A stretch of 64,000 bases of DNA from Saprospiraceae bacterium (lineage in GTDB: Bacteria; Bacteroidota; Bacteroidia; Chitinophagales; Saprospiraceae). The stretch lies in NCBI GenBank assembly GCA_022841745.1, contig JALHQW010000020.1, forward strand, positions 54,405 to 118,404, in the 5' to 3' direction. A model generated the notes under the pieces. The model did not search any database. It was not told the origin of the DNA and saw nothing but the letters and a program-made list of their open reading frames with translations. Position numbers and translations under genes: made by a program. Each line of letters opens with the position of its first letter. The stretch's first letter is position 1. Of the stretch, positions 1 through 8,624 are shown in pieces.

Positions 1-2
1 CA

Positions 3-398
3 ATGAAATGGTCAATGTTGCTCGGTACGGCAACCCTGTTGTGCCTGGCCGCTTGCGACGACGACTGCCCACAGGTGGACACGCAATCGCCCCGCCTCAC
101 GGTCACGTCGCCACAGGAGGGGCAGGCGTACAAGAACGGCGACACCATCCGCATTGAGGCGAGCGTGACCGACAACGAACTCCTGCACGAGTATATCTGG
201 GGCATCCGGGACGATACTTCGGGGGTGGTCGTGCCGGACACCATCGCCTATGCCCACGACAAAATGGAACACTCGTTCAACGGGTTTTACGTCGTCAGCG
301 GGGTGACCACAGCCGCCCTCTGGACGGTGACGGTACATGCAGACGACGAGGAGCACAATTCGGACGAAAAAAAGGTGAGCATCGTGGTGAGCCAGTAG
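3..398 (+). CDS. DUF4625-like lipoprotein
   Basis: A 131-residue exported protein. It has a hydrophobic N-terminus ending in a lipobox (LCLAACD), so it is probably a lipoprotein. The rest is one compact beta-sandwich-like domain running from SPRLTVTSPQEGQ to the C-terminus, of the DUF4625 type common in Bacteroidota. A clear paralogue lies at 55288-55707 and shares the SPQEGQ, NE.LHEY.WGI and GVYVVSG/GFYVVSG motifs. Both copies are followed by a similar GGTTTTTTGGGGTTAA stretch and a GC-rich hairpin, so gene and downstream DNA may have been duplicated together. The ATG is only two bases into the window, so the promoter is not visible. The function is unknown; the setting suggests a surface protein of a metal or respiration island. 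Confidence 0.7.
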   Translation: MKWSMLLGTATLLCLAACDDDCPQVDTQSPRLTVTSPQEGQAYKNGDTIRIEASVTDNELLHEYIWGIRDDTSGVVVPDTIAYAHDKMEHSFNGFYVVSGVTTAALWTVTVHADDEEHNSDEKKVSIVVSQ

Positions 399-458
399 TG
401 GCAAACCTGCAACGGTAGAGTTCCAAGAATAGGTTTTTTGGGGTTAATTAAGCTGGCA

Positions 459-496
459 AGCGGCGGCGCTCCTCCCCCTCCGAGGGCGCTGCCGCT
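459..496. repeat. GC-rich intergenic hairpin, downstream of DUF4625 gene
   Basis: An 11-bp stem (459-469 with 486-496, one wobble) follows GGTTTTTTGGGGTTAA. No T-run follows the stem, so it is not a classical terminator. A similar arrangement occurs at 55749-55807 behind the paralogous gene, and shorter relatives lie at 53151-53171 and 61304-61332. Confidence 0.5.
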
Positions 497-545
497 CCTT
501 TGCTCCCCACGATGGGCACAGACAGGTTTTTCTTCTTTATAGGAT

Positions 546-592
546 GGCGGCGGCCACGGCAGGGCTGAGGGATGGGTGGCCGCTGTTTTTTT
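546..592 (+). terminator. Hairpin with T-run just upstream of crp-like gene
   Basis: GCGGCCAC at 550-557 pairs perfectly with GTGGCCGC at 576-583, and a T-rich run follows (586-592). This has the shape of a rho-independent terminator. It ends only about 12 bases before the ATG of the regulator gene at 604, so it could terminate upstream transcription or act as an attenuator for the regulator. Confidence 0.5.
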
Positions 593-603
593 GATTTACG
601 ATT

Positions 604-1272
604 ATGACGGACGAAACGATAAAGCAACTCGACATCTGGGACTGGCTGACAAAAGTGGAGCGGAAGCTGCTGTCGGCGGCGGCAAGCGTGGAAACCGTGC
701 CGAGGGGCAAGGTGCTGTTCCACGAAGGGGAAAAGGGCGACCGGGTGGGGCTGCTCGCAGTGGGAAAGCTGCTGCTGGTGCAGCCCGTCGCCGGGCACGA
801 GGATGTGGTGCTGCACGTAGTGCGCCCCGGCGAGGTGTTCGGGGAAACGCTGCTGGCGGAGGCCTCCCCCGTTTACGAGTACCGGGCGGAAACTGCAACG
901 GAAAGCACGGTCGTGTTCGTGCCACTGCCCCTGTTTTCGGACATTGCCCAGCAGAACCCACTCGCCGCCTTCCAGCTTCTACGCTTGGCGATGCAGCGAC
1001 GGCAGGTGGCGGAGCGCCGTCTGCTCGACGTGCGCTACCAAACGGTCGAGTTCCGCATCAGGAAGCTGCTCCGGGAAATCATGGAAACTGAGGGCAGGTT
1101 GTTGAAGAACGGCGAGGTAGAACTGCCAATGAGGCTGCCGCACCGATTGGTGGCACAATTGTGCGTCACGTCGAGGCAGAGCGTGACTATCCATTTGCTC
1201 GATCTGAAAAAACAAGGCATCCTCCGGTACAACCACTACCACATGGTGGTTCGGCAGCCGGGGATGTTGTGA
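604..1272 (+). CDS. Crp/Fnr-family transcriptional regulator
   Basis: A 222-residue regulator with a cyclic-nucleotide-binding-like beta-roll (about residues 20-120, motif GEKGDRVGLLAVGKLLLVQ and RPGEVFGE). A long dimerisation helix follows, then a C-terminal winged helix (RLVAQLCVTSRQSVTIHLLDLKKQGIL). It lacks the N-terminal cysteine cluster of true Fnr, so Fe-S oxygen sensing is unlikely; the ligand is unknown. It sits just upstream of a cytochrome/Rieske/porin operon that has a 16-bp palindrome in its promoter region, which makes that operon a plausible target. A paralogue of similar length lies at 62622-63299. The family call is firm and the regulon is inferred. Confidence 0.85.
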   Translation: MTDETIKQLDIWDWLTKVERKLLSAAASVETVPRGKVLFHEGEKGDRVGLLAVGKLLLVQPVAGHEDVVLHVVRPGEVFGETLLAEASPVYEYRAETATESTVVFVPLPLFSDIAQQNPLAAFQLLRLAMQRRQVAERRLLDVRYQTVEFRIRKLLREIMETEGRLLKNGEVELPMRLPHRLVAQLCVTSRQSVTIHLLDLKKQGILRYNHYHMVVRQPGML

Positions 1273-1284
1273 GTGGCGACTAAA

Positions 1285-1300
1285 TTTAGACTTATCTAAA
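1285..1300. promoter_or_regulatory. Palindromic operator candidate (TTTAGA-N4-TCTAAA)
   Basis: A perfect 6+6 inverted repeat with a 4-bp spacer lies between the Crp/Fnr-like gene and the cytochrome gene, about 56 bases before the latter's ATG. Size and symmetry fit a Crp/Fnr dimer site. The assignment to the neighbouring regulator is inference. Confidence 0.4.
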
Positions 1301-1355
1301 AATATCATTAGGGCAGTAAAATAATTCATCTTTGCATGACCAAACTTTTTGTCTC

Positions 1356-2558
1356 ATGTCAACACCATTGCCATACAAACTCCCCATCGTCCTATTTGCG
1401 CTTGCCACGCTGGGTGCTTGCGAGAAGGTGCTGCCCCCGTCACCCGCCGAAAACGAGTTGCTCGACGGCCCGGTAGCTGGCCTGAGCGGTGAGGAGCATT
1501 TACAGTTCCTAAACGGCGACATCGCCTTCAACGACGAGGTTTTCACCCCTGAAACAGGACTGGGGCCTCGCTTCGTGGCCACCTCCTGTGGCAGTTGCCA
1601 TGCCGGGGACGGTAAGGGGACGCCGTTCACCACGCTCACCCGCTTCGGGCAAACGGACTCGACGGGCAACCAATACCTCCACCTCGGAGCGCCGCAACTG
1701 CAGCACCGTTCAATTGCAGGCTACCTGCCAGAACAACTGCCACCCGGAGCAACTTTCACCATGCTCACGCCGCCTGCCAACACGGGGCTTGGCTTCCTGG
1801 ATTTTGTGGAGGATGCCGACATCTTGGCGATGGCGGACGAAAACGACAGCGATGGCGACGGGATTTCGGGCGTCCCGAACTGGGTGAACCTGCGGGGTTA
1901 CGTGCAACCCAGAACCAACGCCATCTCCATAAACGGCAAGCACATCGGGCGCTTCGGCAAAAAAGCAGGCACCTACGACCTGCTGCAGCAAACGGCGACC
2001 GCCTACAATCAGGACATCGGCATTGCCTCCACTTACGAACCTTACGACACCTACTCCGGCAACGAGATTGACCCCGAAGTGACCAACCAGACCGTGCTGG
2101 ATGTGGTGTTCTACCTGCGGACGCTCAAAACGCCCCTGCCCCGCAACATGAACGACCCCGACGTGGCGGCTGGGCGACAGCTTTTTGCCCAAATCAACTG
2201 CGCCGCCTGCCACCGCCCCGAACTCAAAACGGGTGAAAGCCCCATCCCAGCATTGGCGCACCAAACGTTCTACCCCTACACCGACCTGCTGCTGCATGAC
2301 ATGGGCGAGGCGCTGGACGACGGCTACACCGAAGGCTCGGCGACCGCCGCCGAATGGCGCACCCCGCCGCTCTGGGGCTTGGGGCTGTCGCCCAATTCGC
2401 AGGGGGGGCGCTATTTCCTGCTGCACGACGGCAGGGCGGGGAGCATCGAGGAAGCGATTTTGCTGCACGGCGGCGAAGCCGAAGCCAGCCGGAACCAATA
2501 CCAGTCCCTCAGCGACGGTGATAAACAAAAACTCCTGATTTTTCTGGAAAACCTTTGA
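1356..2558 (+). CDS. Di-heme c-type cytochrome (DHOR-type oxidoreductase), lipoprotein
   Basis: A 400-residue exported protein with a lipobox (LATLGACEK), so probably outer-membrane anchored. Two c-type heme sites are visible: CGSCH (C78, C81, H82) and CAACH (C282, C285, H286). The overall pattern (GPRF...SCGSCH near the N-terminus; TPPLWGLGLS and RYFLLHDGRAGS.EEAI near the C-terminus) is that of the di-heme oxidoreductase/thiol oxidoreductase family (PF06537 type). The ATG at 1356 is preferred over a TTG eight codons earlier because it leaves a clean signal peptide. The gene is nearly contiguous with a Rieske protein and a porin, so all three are probably one operon for an extracytoplasmic electron-transfer or metal-related function. 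The substrate is unknown. Confidence 0.75.
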   Translation: MSTPLPYKLPIVLFALATLGACEKVLPPSPAENELLDGPVAGLSGEEHLQFLNGDIAFNDEVFTPETGLGPRFVATSCGSCHAGDGKGTPFTTLTRFGQTDSTGNQYLHLGAPQLQHRSIAGYLPEQLPPGATFTMLTPPANTGLGFLDFVEDADILAMADENDSDGDGISGVPNWVNLRGYVQPRTNAISINGKHIGRFGKKAGTYDLLQQTATAYNQDIGIASTYEPYDTYSGNEIDPEVTNQTVLDVVFYLRTLKTPLPRNMNDPDVAAGRQLFAQINCAACHRPELKTGESPIPALAHQTFYPYTDLLLHDMGEALDDGYTEGSATAAEWRTPPLWGLGLSPNSQGGRYFLLHDGRAGSIEEAILLHGGEAEASRNQYQSLSDGDKQKLLIFLENL

Positions 2559-2560
2559 CG

Positions 2561-3001
2561 ATGGAGCGACGAGAATTTTTGAAACATTCCTGCCTCGCCT
2601 GCCTTGCTGCCGGGGTTTCGGGCGTCATTTTACAGGGATGCGGCTCGGTGCATTGGGCGGCGGGCAGCGTAGAAAACGATACCGTCGCATTGCGGAAGGC
2701 GGAATTTGCCTACCTCAAAAAAGGCGAGCCAGCCGTCCGGCAATGGGTGCTGTTGAAGACCGAAGCACTGCCCTTACCCATCGGCGTTTTCCGGTCGGGC
2801 GAGGACGAGTACGCCGCCACCTACCTCGAATGTACGCACCAGCAGTGCGAACTGGCACCCGAAGGCGACCACCTGCAATGCCCCTGCCACGGCTCGGAGT
2901 TTTCCGGCACAGGGAAATTGCAACGGGGCCCCGCCGAAGCCGATTTGAAGCGGTTCGGCGTCACGACCGACGAAGACCATATTTATATCCTGCTGAAATG
3001 A
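2561..3001 (+). CDS. Rieske [2Fe-2S] protein with Tat-like/lipoprotein signal
   Basis: A 146-residue protein starting MERREFLK, a twin-arginine-like motif, followed by a hydrophobic stretch ending LQGCGS (lipobox). The Rieske cluster ligands are visible: C91-x-H93 (CTH) and C107-x2-H110 (CPCH). Extra cysteines C96 and C109 are placed to form the usual disulfide. The fold corresponds to the soluble Rieske domain of QcrA/arsenite-oxidase small subunit-type proteins. It begins 2 bp after the cytochrome stop and its own stop overlaps the porin start (ATGA), which indicates translational coupling. It presumably passes electrons to the neighbouring di-heme cytochrome in the periplasm. Confidence 0.85.
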   Translation: MERREFLKHSCLACLAAGVSGVILQGCGSVHWAAGSVENDTVALRKAEFAYLKKGEPAVRQWVLLKTEALPLPIGVFRSGEDEYAATYLECTHQQCELAPEGDHLQCPCHGSEFSGTGKLQRGPAEADLKRFGVTTDEDHIYILLK

Positions 3002-4233
3002 AAAAAATCCTGACCACCCTCCTCGGCTTTTCCCTGCTGTGCGCTGCCCCCGTTTTTTCACAGCCTGACAGTTCGGCATGGCTCAAAAGGACGGCTTCCG
3101 ATACCTCGAAATCCCAACTCAACATGGACGCTGTCTATAACCGTCCCTTTTTGCAGGCGGGCAAGACGCCCGTAGCCGTCGGAGGCTACGTGGAAACGAA
3201 GGCGGAGTACCTGCGTACAGACGGCATCTCGGAAGGGTTCGGGTTCCAGATGCAGCGCACCACGCTGTTCCTGTCCTCGTCGCTGCACCGGAAAATCAAG
3301 TTCCTGACCGAAATCGAGTTCGAGGAGGGCACACGGGAAATCAACATCGAGTTCGCCTCGCTCGACCTGCAGTTCGACCCGCTGTTCAACCTTCGGAGCG
3401 GCATCGTGATGAACCCCATCGGGGCGTTCAACCAAAACCACGACGGACCGAAATGGGAGTTCAACGACCGCCCCATCGCCGCCACCCAACTCCTGCCCGC
3501 CACCTTCAGCAACGTGGGCATGGGTGTTTGGGGCAAACACGCCCGCCGGGGCTGGGTCTTTGCCTACGAGGCTTACCTGACCAACGGTTTCGACGACCGC
3601 ATCATCGCCAACGGGGAGAACAAGACCTTCCTGCCAGCCGCCAAACCGAACCCCGCCCGTTTCGAGGAGAGCTTCAACGGCGTGCCGCTTTTTACGGGCA
3701 AAATTGCCGTCCGCAACCGACGTTGGGGCGAAATCGGTTTTTCGACCATGCAGGGCGTTTACAACAAGTTTGAGGAGGACGGCTTGCGGCTCGACCAGAA
3801 AAGGGCGGTGCGGGCATGGGCAATTGACTTCAATGCCACCCTGCCCAAACTTGGAACCACCCTCAACGGCGAGTGGGCCTGGGTGTCGGTGGACGTGCCG
3901 GAGACCTACTCCCAACAGTTCGGCGACAGGCAGCGGGGCGGCTTCCTCGACATCGTGCAGCCCGTGCTGAAGCGCAAGATGCTGGGCTTCGACAACGCCG
4001 TGCTCAACCTCTCTTTACGCTTGGAGTACGTGGACTGGAACCTGGGGAAGTTCCGGGAAACGAAAGGGAACATCGCCGACCACATCTGGGCGGTGGTGCC
4101 TGCCGTCAGTTTCCGCCCCACTGCCCAAACGGTGCTCCGCTTCAATTACCGCTACCTCGCCCAGACCGATATTTTGGGAAACCCGCCCGCTTTAACGGGA
4201 GGTTTTCAGGTGGGGGTGGCGAGTTATTTTTAG
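2998..4233 (+). CDS. Outer-membrane porin (phosphate-selective porin O/P-like)
   Basis: A 411-residue protein with a signal peptide (ending APVFSQ) and many alternating amphipathic strands typical of a 16-18-stranded beta-barrel. It ends in phenylalanine (GVASYF), the usual last residue of outer-membrane barrels. Segments such as VGGYVETKAEYLR, LDLQFDPLFNLRSGIVMNPIG and VLRFNYRYL resemble the OprO/P-like porins of Bacteroidota. The ATG at 2998 overlaps the Rieske stop, so it is translationally coupled to the cytochrome/Rieske genes and may admit the substrate or ion used by them. Substrate specificity cannot be read from the sequence. Confidence 0.75.
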   Translation: MKKILTTLLGFSLLCAAPVFSQPDSSAWLKRTASDTSKSQLNMDAVYNRPFLQAGKTPVAVGGYVETKAEYLRTDGISEGFGFQMQRTTLFLSSSLHRKIKFLTEIEFEEGTREINIEFASLDLQFDPLFNLRSGIVMNPIGAFNQNHDGPKWEFNDRPIAATQLLPATFSNVGMGVWGKHARRGWVFAYEAYLTNGFDDRIIANGENKTFLPAAKPNPARFEESFNGVPLFTGKIAVRNRRWGEIGFSTMQGVYNKFEEDGLRLDQKRAVRAWAIDFNATLPKLGTTLNGEWAWVSVDVPETYSQQFGDRQRGGFLDIVQPVLKRKMLGFDNAVLNLSLRLEYVDWNLGKFRETKGNIADHIWAVVPAVSFRPTAQTVLRFNYRYLAQTDILGNPPALTGGFQVGVASYF

Positions 4234-4265
4234 GATTGCTCTTTAAATTCAAAAAATTAGGAACT

Positions 4266-5357
4266 GTGCAATATCAAATCATAAATAACCTTCTCCCAAG
4301 TAATCGTCATTTGGAAAGAATAAAAACCTTGCTTGAACAGAGTAAGACGGTGATAATTGTTAGCCCATTTTTAATGCCGGATTTCAAGCGTTTTTTTGAA
4401 AATATTGATTTGTGCTCACTTGAAAAAATTGAGATGATTACGACGTTGCCACCAAATTCGGTTGAGCAATTTCCTAAAATCAATTCCTTGATTTCTCTGC
4501 TCGAAACTCCGGGAATAATGGACGGCTCAATTGATTGCACTATCTCAATAAATAATCGGCTGCACGGGAAAATTTACATTTTCAAAATGCCTGAAGGCGG
4601 GATGGCAGCCATTCTTACTTCAGCAAACTTTACTCAAAAAGGGCTTTCCTATAACCACGAATGGGGCGTTGAAATATCCGACCCTGAGATTATAGCAAAC
4701 ATTGAACAATCAGTTAGAGACAATCAGGAATTTTCAATTCCTGATTTGGAAAGCCTTTACTTGTGCAGGGAAAGGTTGAATGAGTTTTTGGAGGTCAAGC
4801 CAGATTCGATAAAACCAGTTTCTATTGACTTGGATTTGTCGAAATACCTACAGCCTGATAGGTCAATTAAAATAGGCAAATCCGCTACTTACTGGCTCAA
4901 ACCTATTGGCGTGACTGGAGACCCTGTGACTCCTGACTGGCCACCATTTGACGCACCAATTTATCCGCTTCACTTTCATTGGAACCCAAGGAGTGTTAAA
5001 TTTGGAGACATCATGGTTTGCTATGGAATTGGGGCAGGGAAAGTGCTTTCCATTTATCGGGTAATTTCTGCGCCACAGCAAATAAACCCTGACGAATATG
5101 ATGAAGAATGGATGGAGCGATGGTCATGGTTTGTAGATGGTGAAAACCTTACCCCAAATTATGGAAGGGTATGGTCAAATCACGAACTGTACCTGTCAAG
5201 TTTGAGGAATGATTTTCTCGACAAATTTCCAGAAAAACTAATCACAGGAAATTCTCAAAGCCTTGGGGCTTTGAACTATAAAAAAGACAAATTCAGGCTT
5301 TCGCCTGAGTTCGCCCAATTCATTTTAAACCAAGTTCATTCGCTAAACAATAGCTAA
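4266..5357 (+). CDS. Phospholipase D-type nuclease, probable restriction factor with EVE-like C-terminal domain
   Basis: About 363 residues from a GTG at 4266, the best start that does not run back through the porin. The N-terminal half has a PLD/HKD-type catalytic motif (HGKIYIF followed by LTSANFTQKGL), as in NgoFVII/BfiI-type nucleases. The C-terminal half (from YWLKPIGV through HFHWNPRSVKFGDIMVCYG to GKVLSIYRVIS) resembles an EVE/PUA-like module, which in restriction proteins reads modified bases. The gene is visibly AT-richer and differs in codon use from the GC-rich metal-resistance genes on both sides, so it looks like a recent insertion. Only one HKD motif is seen, so a dimer would be needed for activity. 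A defence role is inference. Confidence 0.6.
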   Translation: MQYQIINNLLPSNRHLERIKTLLEQSKTVIIVSPFLMPDFKRFFENIDLCSLEKIEMITTLPPNSVEQFPKINSLISLLETPGIMDGSIDCTISINNRLHGKIYIFKMPEGGMAAILTSANFTQKGLSYNHEWGVEISDPEIIANIEQSVRDNQEFSIPDLESLYLCRERLNEFLEVKPDSIKPVSIDLDLSKYLQPDRSIKIGKSATYWLKPIGVTGDPVTPDWPPFDAPIYPLHFHWNPRSVKFGDIMVCYGIGAGKVLSIYRVISAPQQINPDEYDEEWMERWSWFVDGENLTPNYGRVWSNHELYLSSLRNDFLDKFPEKLITGNSQSLGALNYKKDKFRLSPEFAQFILNQVHSLNNS

Positions 5358-5362
5358 TTCCT

Positions 5363-7423
5363 ATGCTCAACAAAGACCCTCACCACACCCACACCTACGA
5401 CGCACAGGGCAACATGACCTGCTGCTCCCTCGAAGAAAAAGTCTATGCCAAGGCGGGCGCAAAAGCCCTGCTCAATGGGCACGCCGAAGGCGACGGCCAC
5501 GACCACGGCGAAGAACACGCCGACGGTGACGGGCACGACCATGCGGGCGGCGGCGAAAGCAACCTGCGCCTGTTCCTGCCCGCCATCATCAGTTTTGTCC
5601 TGCTGATAATTGCCCTCGCCTTCGACAATAGCTGGCTGCCGAAGCCTTCATTTTTCGAGGGTTGGCTGCGGCTCGGCTGGTACATCGCCGCCTACCTGCC
5701 CGTCGGCTTCCCCGTCATCCGGGAGATGTTCGGGGCAATCGGCAAGGGCGAGTTCTTCTCCGAGTTCACGCTCATGTCCATCGCCACCGTCGGCGCATTT
5801 GCCATCGGCGAGTACCCGGAGGGCGTGGCGGTCATGCTGTTCTACGCCGTCGGCGAGGTGTTCCAGACTATGGCCGTGCGCCGTGCGAAGGGCAACATCA
5901 AAGCCCTGCTCGACCAGCGCCCCGACGAGGTGACGCTGCTCGAAAATGGCTCGGCCCGCACCGGCAAAGCCGAGACCGTGCAAATCGGGAGCATCCTCCA
6001 ACTGCGCCCCGGCGAGAAGCTGGCGCTCGACGGCGAGCTGCTCTCCGACGCCTCCTCCTTCAACACGGCGGCGCTCACGGGCGAGAGCAAGCCCGACACC
6101 AAGGCGAAGGGCGACCCCGTGCTGGCGGGCATGATTAACCTCAACACCGTGGCGCAGGTGCGGGTGACGACCGCCTACACGGACAGCAAGCTCTCCAAAA
6201 TCCTCGAACTGGTACAAAATGCCACGGCGCAAAAAGCCCCAACGGAACTGTTCATCCGCAAGTTTGCGAAGGTTTACACGCCCATCGTGGTGGTGCTGGC
6301 GGTGCTGATAGTCGCCGTGCCCTACTTCGTGGTGGAAGGCTACCAGTTCCGGGACTGGCTTTACCGGGCGCTGGTGTTCCTCGTCATCTCCTGCCCCTGC
6401 GCACTTGTGATTTCGATTCCACTCGGCTATTTCGGCGGCATAGGGGCGGCGAGCCGCAACGGGATTTTGTTCAAAGGCTCGAACTTCCTCGACATCATGG
6501 CGACGGTGAAAAACGTGGTGATGGACAAAACGGGCACCATGACCGAGGGCGTGTTTAAGGTGCAGGAGGTGAAAATCAACCCCGGCTTTGACGAAAAAAC
6601 CGTACTGTCTTGGGTCAATGCGCTGGAAAGCAACAGCACCCACCCCGTGGCGAGCGCCATCCGGCAGCACGTCGGGGAGGTGGACAACTCGTTGAAATTC
6701 AGTGAGATTGAAGAAGTGGCTGGGCATGGGCTGCGGGCGGTGCTGGGCGGCAAGCCCGTGCTCGTCGGCAATTTTCGGCTGATGGACAAGTTCGGCATCG
6801 GCTACCCCGCCGAGCTTGCCAGCATCCCACTGACCATCATCGCCGTTGCAGAAAACGGACAGTTCGTAGGCTACCTCACCATCGCCGACGCCATCAAGGA
6901 GGATGCGCAGGCTGCCGTGGACAAACTGCACTCGCTCGGCGTCAAGCTCACCATGTTGAGCGGCGACAAGACGGCGGTGGTGCGCTATGTGGCGGACAAG
7001 CTCGGCATTGACAATGCCCACGGCGACCTGCTGCCGGAGGACAAAGTGAACAAGGTGCAGGAAATAAAAGCCCGAAACGAAAGCGTCGCCTTCGTCGGTG
7101 ACGGCGTGAACGACGCCCCGGTGGTCGCCCTCAGCGATGCGGGCATTGCGATGGGCGGCCTCGGCAGCGACGCCACCATCGAGACCGCCGACGTGGTGAT
7201 TCAGGACGACCGCCCCTCGAAAATCCCGCTCGCCATCCAAATCGGCAAGGCGACGAAGCGCATCGTCTGGCAGAACATCACGCTGGCTTTCGTGGTGAAG
7301 GGCATCGTGCTGGTGCTGGGCGCTGGCGGTTTGGCCACGATGTGGGAGGCGGTGTTTGCGGACGTAGGGGTGGCGCTGCTGGCGATTTTGAATGCGGTGC
7401 GGGTGCAGCAGGTGAGGTTTTGA
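5363..7423 (+). CDS. Heavy-metal-translocating P1B-type ATPase
   Basis: A 686-residue P-type ATPase. Visible landmarks are the SCPCAL membrane metal-binding motif (C344-P-C346), the phosphorylation site DKTGTMTEG (D388), the HP motif (STHPVASAI) and the hinge GDGVNDAPV. The N-terminus has no classic HMA domain. Instead it carries a His/Asp-rich tail (HHTHTY, then repeats such as GHDHGEEHADGDGHDHAGG), which fits Zn2+/Cd2+/Co2+ export (ZntA/CadA-like) better than Cu+. It sits in the inner membrane and pumps cations out of the cytosol. It starts 5 bp after the PLD gene but probably belongs functionally with the surrounding metal genes. Confidence 0.9.
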   Translation: MLNKDPHHTHTYDAQGNMTCCSLEEKVYAKAGAKALLNGHAEGDGHDHGEEHADGDGHDHAGGGESNLRLFLPAIISFVLLIIALAFDNSWLPKPSFFEGWLRLGWYIAAYLPVGFPVIREMFGAIGKGEFFSEFTLMSIATVGAFAIGEYPEGVAVMLFYAVGEVFQTMAVRRAKGNIKALLDQRPDEVTLLENGSARTGKAETVQIGSILQLRPGEKLALDGELLSDASSFNTAALTGESKPDTKAKGDPVLAGMINLNTVAQVRVTTAYTDSKLSKILELVQNATAQKAPTELFIRKFAKVYTPIVVVLAVLIVAVPYFVVEGYQFRDWLYRALVFLVISCPCALVISIPLGYFGGIGAASRNGILFKGSNFLDIMATVKNVVMDKTGTMTEGVFKVQEVKINPGFDEKTVLSWVNALESNSTHPVASAIRQHVGEVDNSLKFSEIEEVAGHGLRAVLGGKPVLVGNFRLMDKFGIGYPAELASIPLTIIAVAENGQFVGYLTIADAIKEDAQAAVDKLHSLGVKLTMLSGDKTAVVRYVADKLGIDNAHGDLLPEDKVNKVQEIKARNESVAFVGDGVNDAPVVALSDAGIAMGGLGSDATIETADVVIQDDRPSKIPLAIQIGKATKRIVWQNITLAFVVKGIVLVLGAGGLATMWEAVFADVGVALLAILNAVRVQQVRF

Positions 7424-7537
7424 AATGAACATTTTGCAAAAATCATCGCTCCCCATGACGCAAGTCATCCTTCACCCCCTTTAATCCCCGCAACTTCGCA
7501 AGAATCAAGGCAAGACGGGTTCGTTAAAAATTTCGCC

Positions 7538-8488
7538 ATGAAAAAATTGATTTTTGCGATGCTTGCAATGGGTTTGGCGGCATTGTACTTCTCCTGCCAA
7601 AAGGAGGAAAACCCAATAGTCCCAGCAGCCCAGGAGGAAATGCTCATCGGGCAGATTGTCGCAGCTACAAATGTGGAAATGGTTGGCATTGCGGATTTGC
7701 CTTCGGGCATCAACAACTACGTGCAGCAAAACCATGCGCCTTTCGACATCGAGGCGGCGTACCATGCGCCCAATCTCGGCTATGAAGTGATGCTGGAAAA
7801 CGGGCTTTGCCTTTTCTTCGGCACGAACGGCAACCACCTCAATCATGACGGCATGCACGGCGACGATGGCAATCACCACGGCGGTATGGGCCAGGGGTTC
7901 AACCACTGCATGGCTGGCGACACGCTGGACGCAGCCGACCTGCCGCAAGCTATCATCAATTACATCAACACAAATTATTCCGGCAACACAGTCCTCACCG
8001 TTGTCGTCAAGCCCAGCGGCAAGTTGGGCGTAGAACTGAGCGGCGGTGCGATGCTGATGTTCTATCCCGATGGCAGCTTTATCCATTTGTGCGATGCACA
8101 GGGCGGCGGGGGCAATCATGGTCACGGGCATGGGAACATGGGCGGCCCAGGCTGGCATTGCGACCCCGGCAGCATGATGGGTGGTCAGGGACATGGAAAC
8201 CACGGGGGAATGGGTGGTCAAGGTCATGGTAATCATGGCGGCATGGGCGGTCATCACGGGAACATGGGAACTCAGCCCGACTCGAACGAACCTTGCTGGG
8301 GCGGCACGGGAATTTCCATTGACAATTTTCCAACAGCCATTACTACCTACGTGAGCGCTAACCACCCGGACGCAACGGTGGTTCATGCCATGCAAACCTT
8401 CGGTGGCGAGTATTTCTTGCGATTGTCGGATTGCGCAAGATTGGTTTTTGATGAGAATGGGAACATTCTTTTCGATAGTGGTGATTGA
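7538..8488 (+). CDS. PepSY-like lipoprotein with Gly/His/Met-rich repeats
   Basis: A 316-residue exported protein with lipobox LYFSCQK. Three PepSY-like (DUF2874-type) modules can be seen: LPSGINNYVQQNHAPFDIEAA, LPQAIINYINTNYSGNTV and FPTAITTYVSANHPDATV. Each has the LP..I..Y...N......A pattern. Between modules 2 and 3 is a low-complexity stretch with tandem copies of GGQGHGNHGGM, rich in His, Met and Gly and likely to bind metal ions outside the cytoplasm. A shorter His/Met-rich linker lies between modules 1 and 2. The position after the heavy-metal ATPase supports a metal-buffering role. Which metal is unknown. Confidence 0.65.
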   Translation: MKKLIFAMLAMGLAALYFSCQKEENPIVPAAQEEMLIGQIVAATNVEMVGIADLPSGINNYVQQNHAPFDIEAAYHAPNLGYEVMLENGLCLFFGTNGNHLNHDGMHGDDGNHHGGMGQGFNHCMAGDTLDAADLPQAIINYINTNYSGNTVLTVVVKPSGKLGVELSGGAMLMFYPDGSFIHLCDAQGGGGNHGHGHGNMGGPGWHCDPGSMMGGQGHGNHGGMGGQGHGNHGGMGGHHGNMGTQPDSNEPCWGGTGISIDNFPTAITTYVSANHPDATVVHAMQTFGGEYFLRLSDCARLVFDENGNILFDSGD

Positions 8489-8527
8489 TGGTACGAGGTG
8501 ATATTTGAAGGCAATTATTTGTACAAA

Positions 8528-8566
8528 AAAAACGCCCGTTTTCCATGTACGAAAACGGGCGTTTTT
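8528..8566. terminator. Bidirectional rho-independent terminator
   Basis: A perfect 16-bp stem (8528-8543 with 8551-8566) closes the loop CATGTAC. The stem begins in A and ends in T, so it can terminate on both strands. It separates the metal genes from the serine recombinase. Confidence 0.85.
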
Positions 8567-8624
8567 ATTTCCACTTATTTTACCCTAAAATTGTGCATTA
8601 AAAATCAACACAAACCTTTTTTTG

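Noticed and set aside
5648..7468. 606-codon minus-strand open frame opposite the P-type ATPase
   Set aside because: His/Arg/Val-rich shadow of a well-supported gene with all P-type ATPase motifs on the plus strand.
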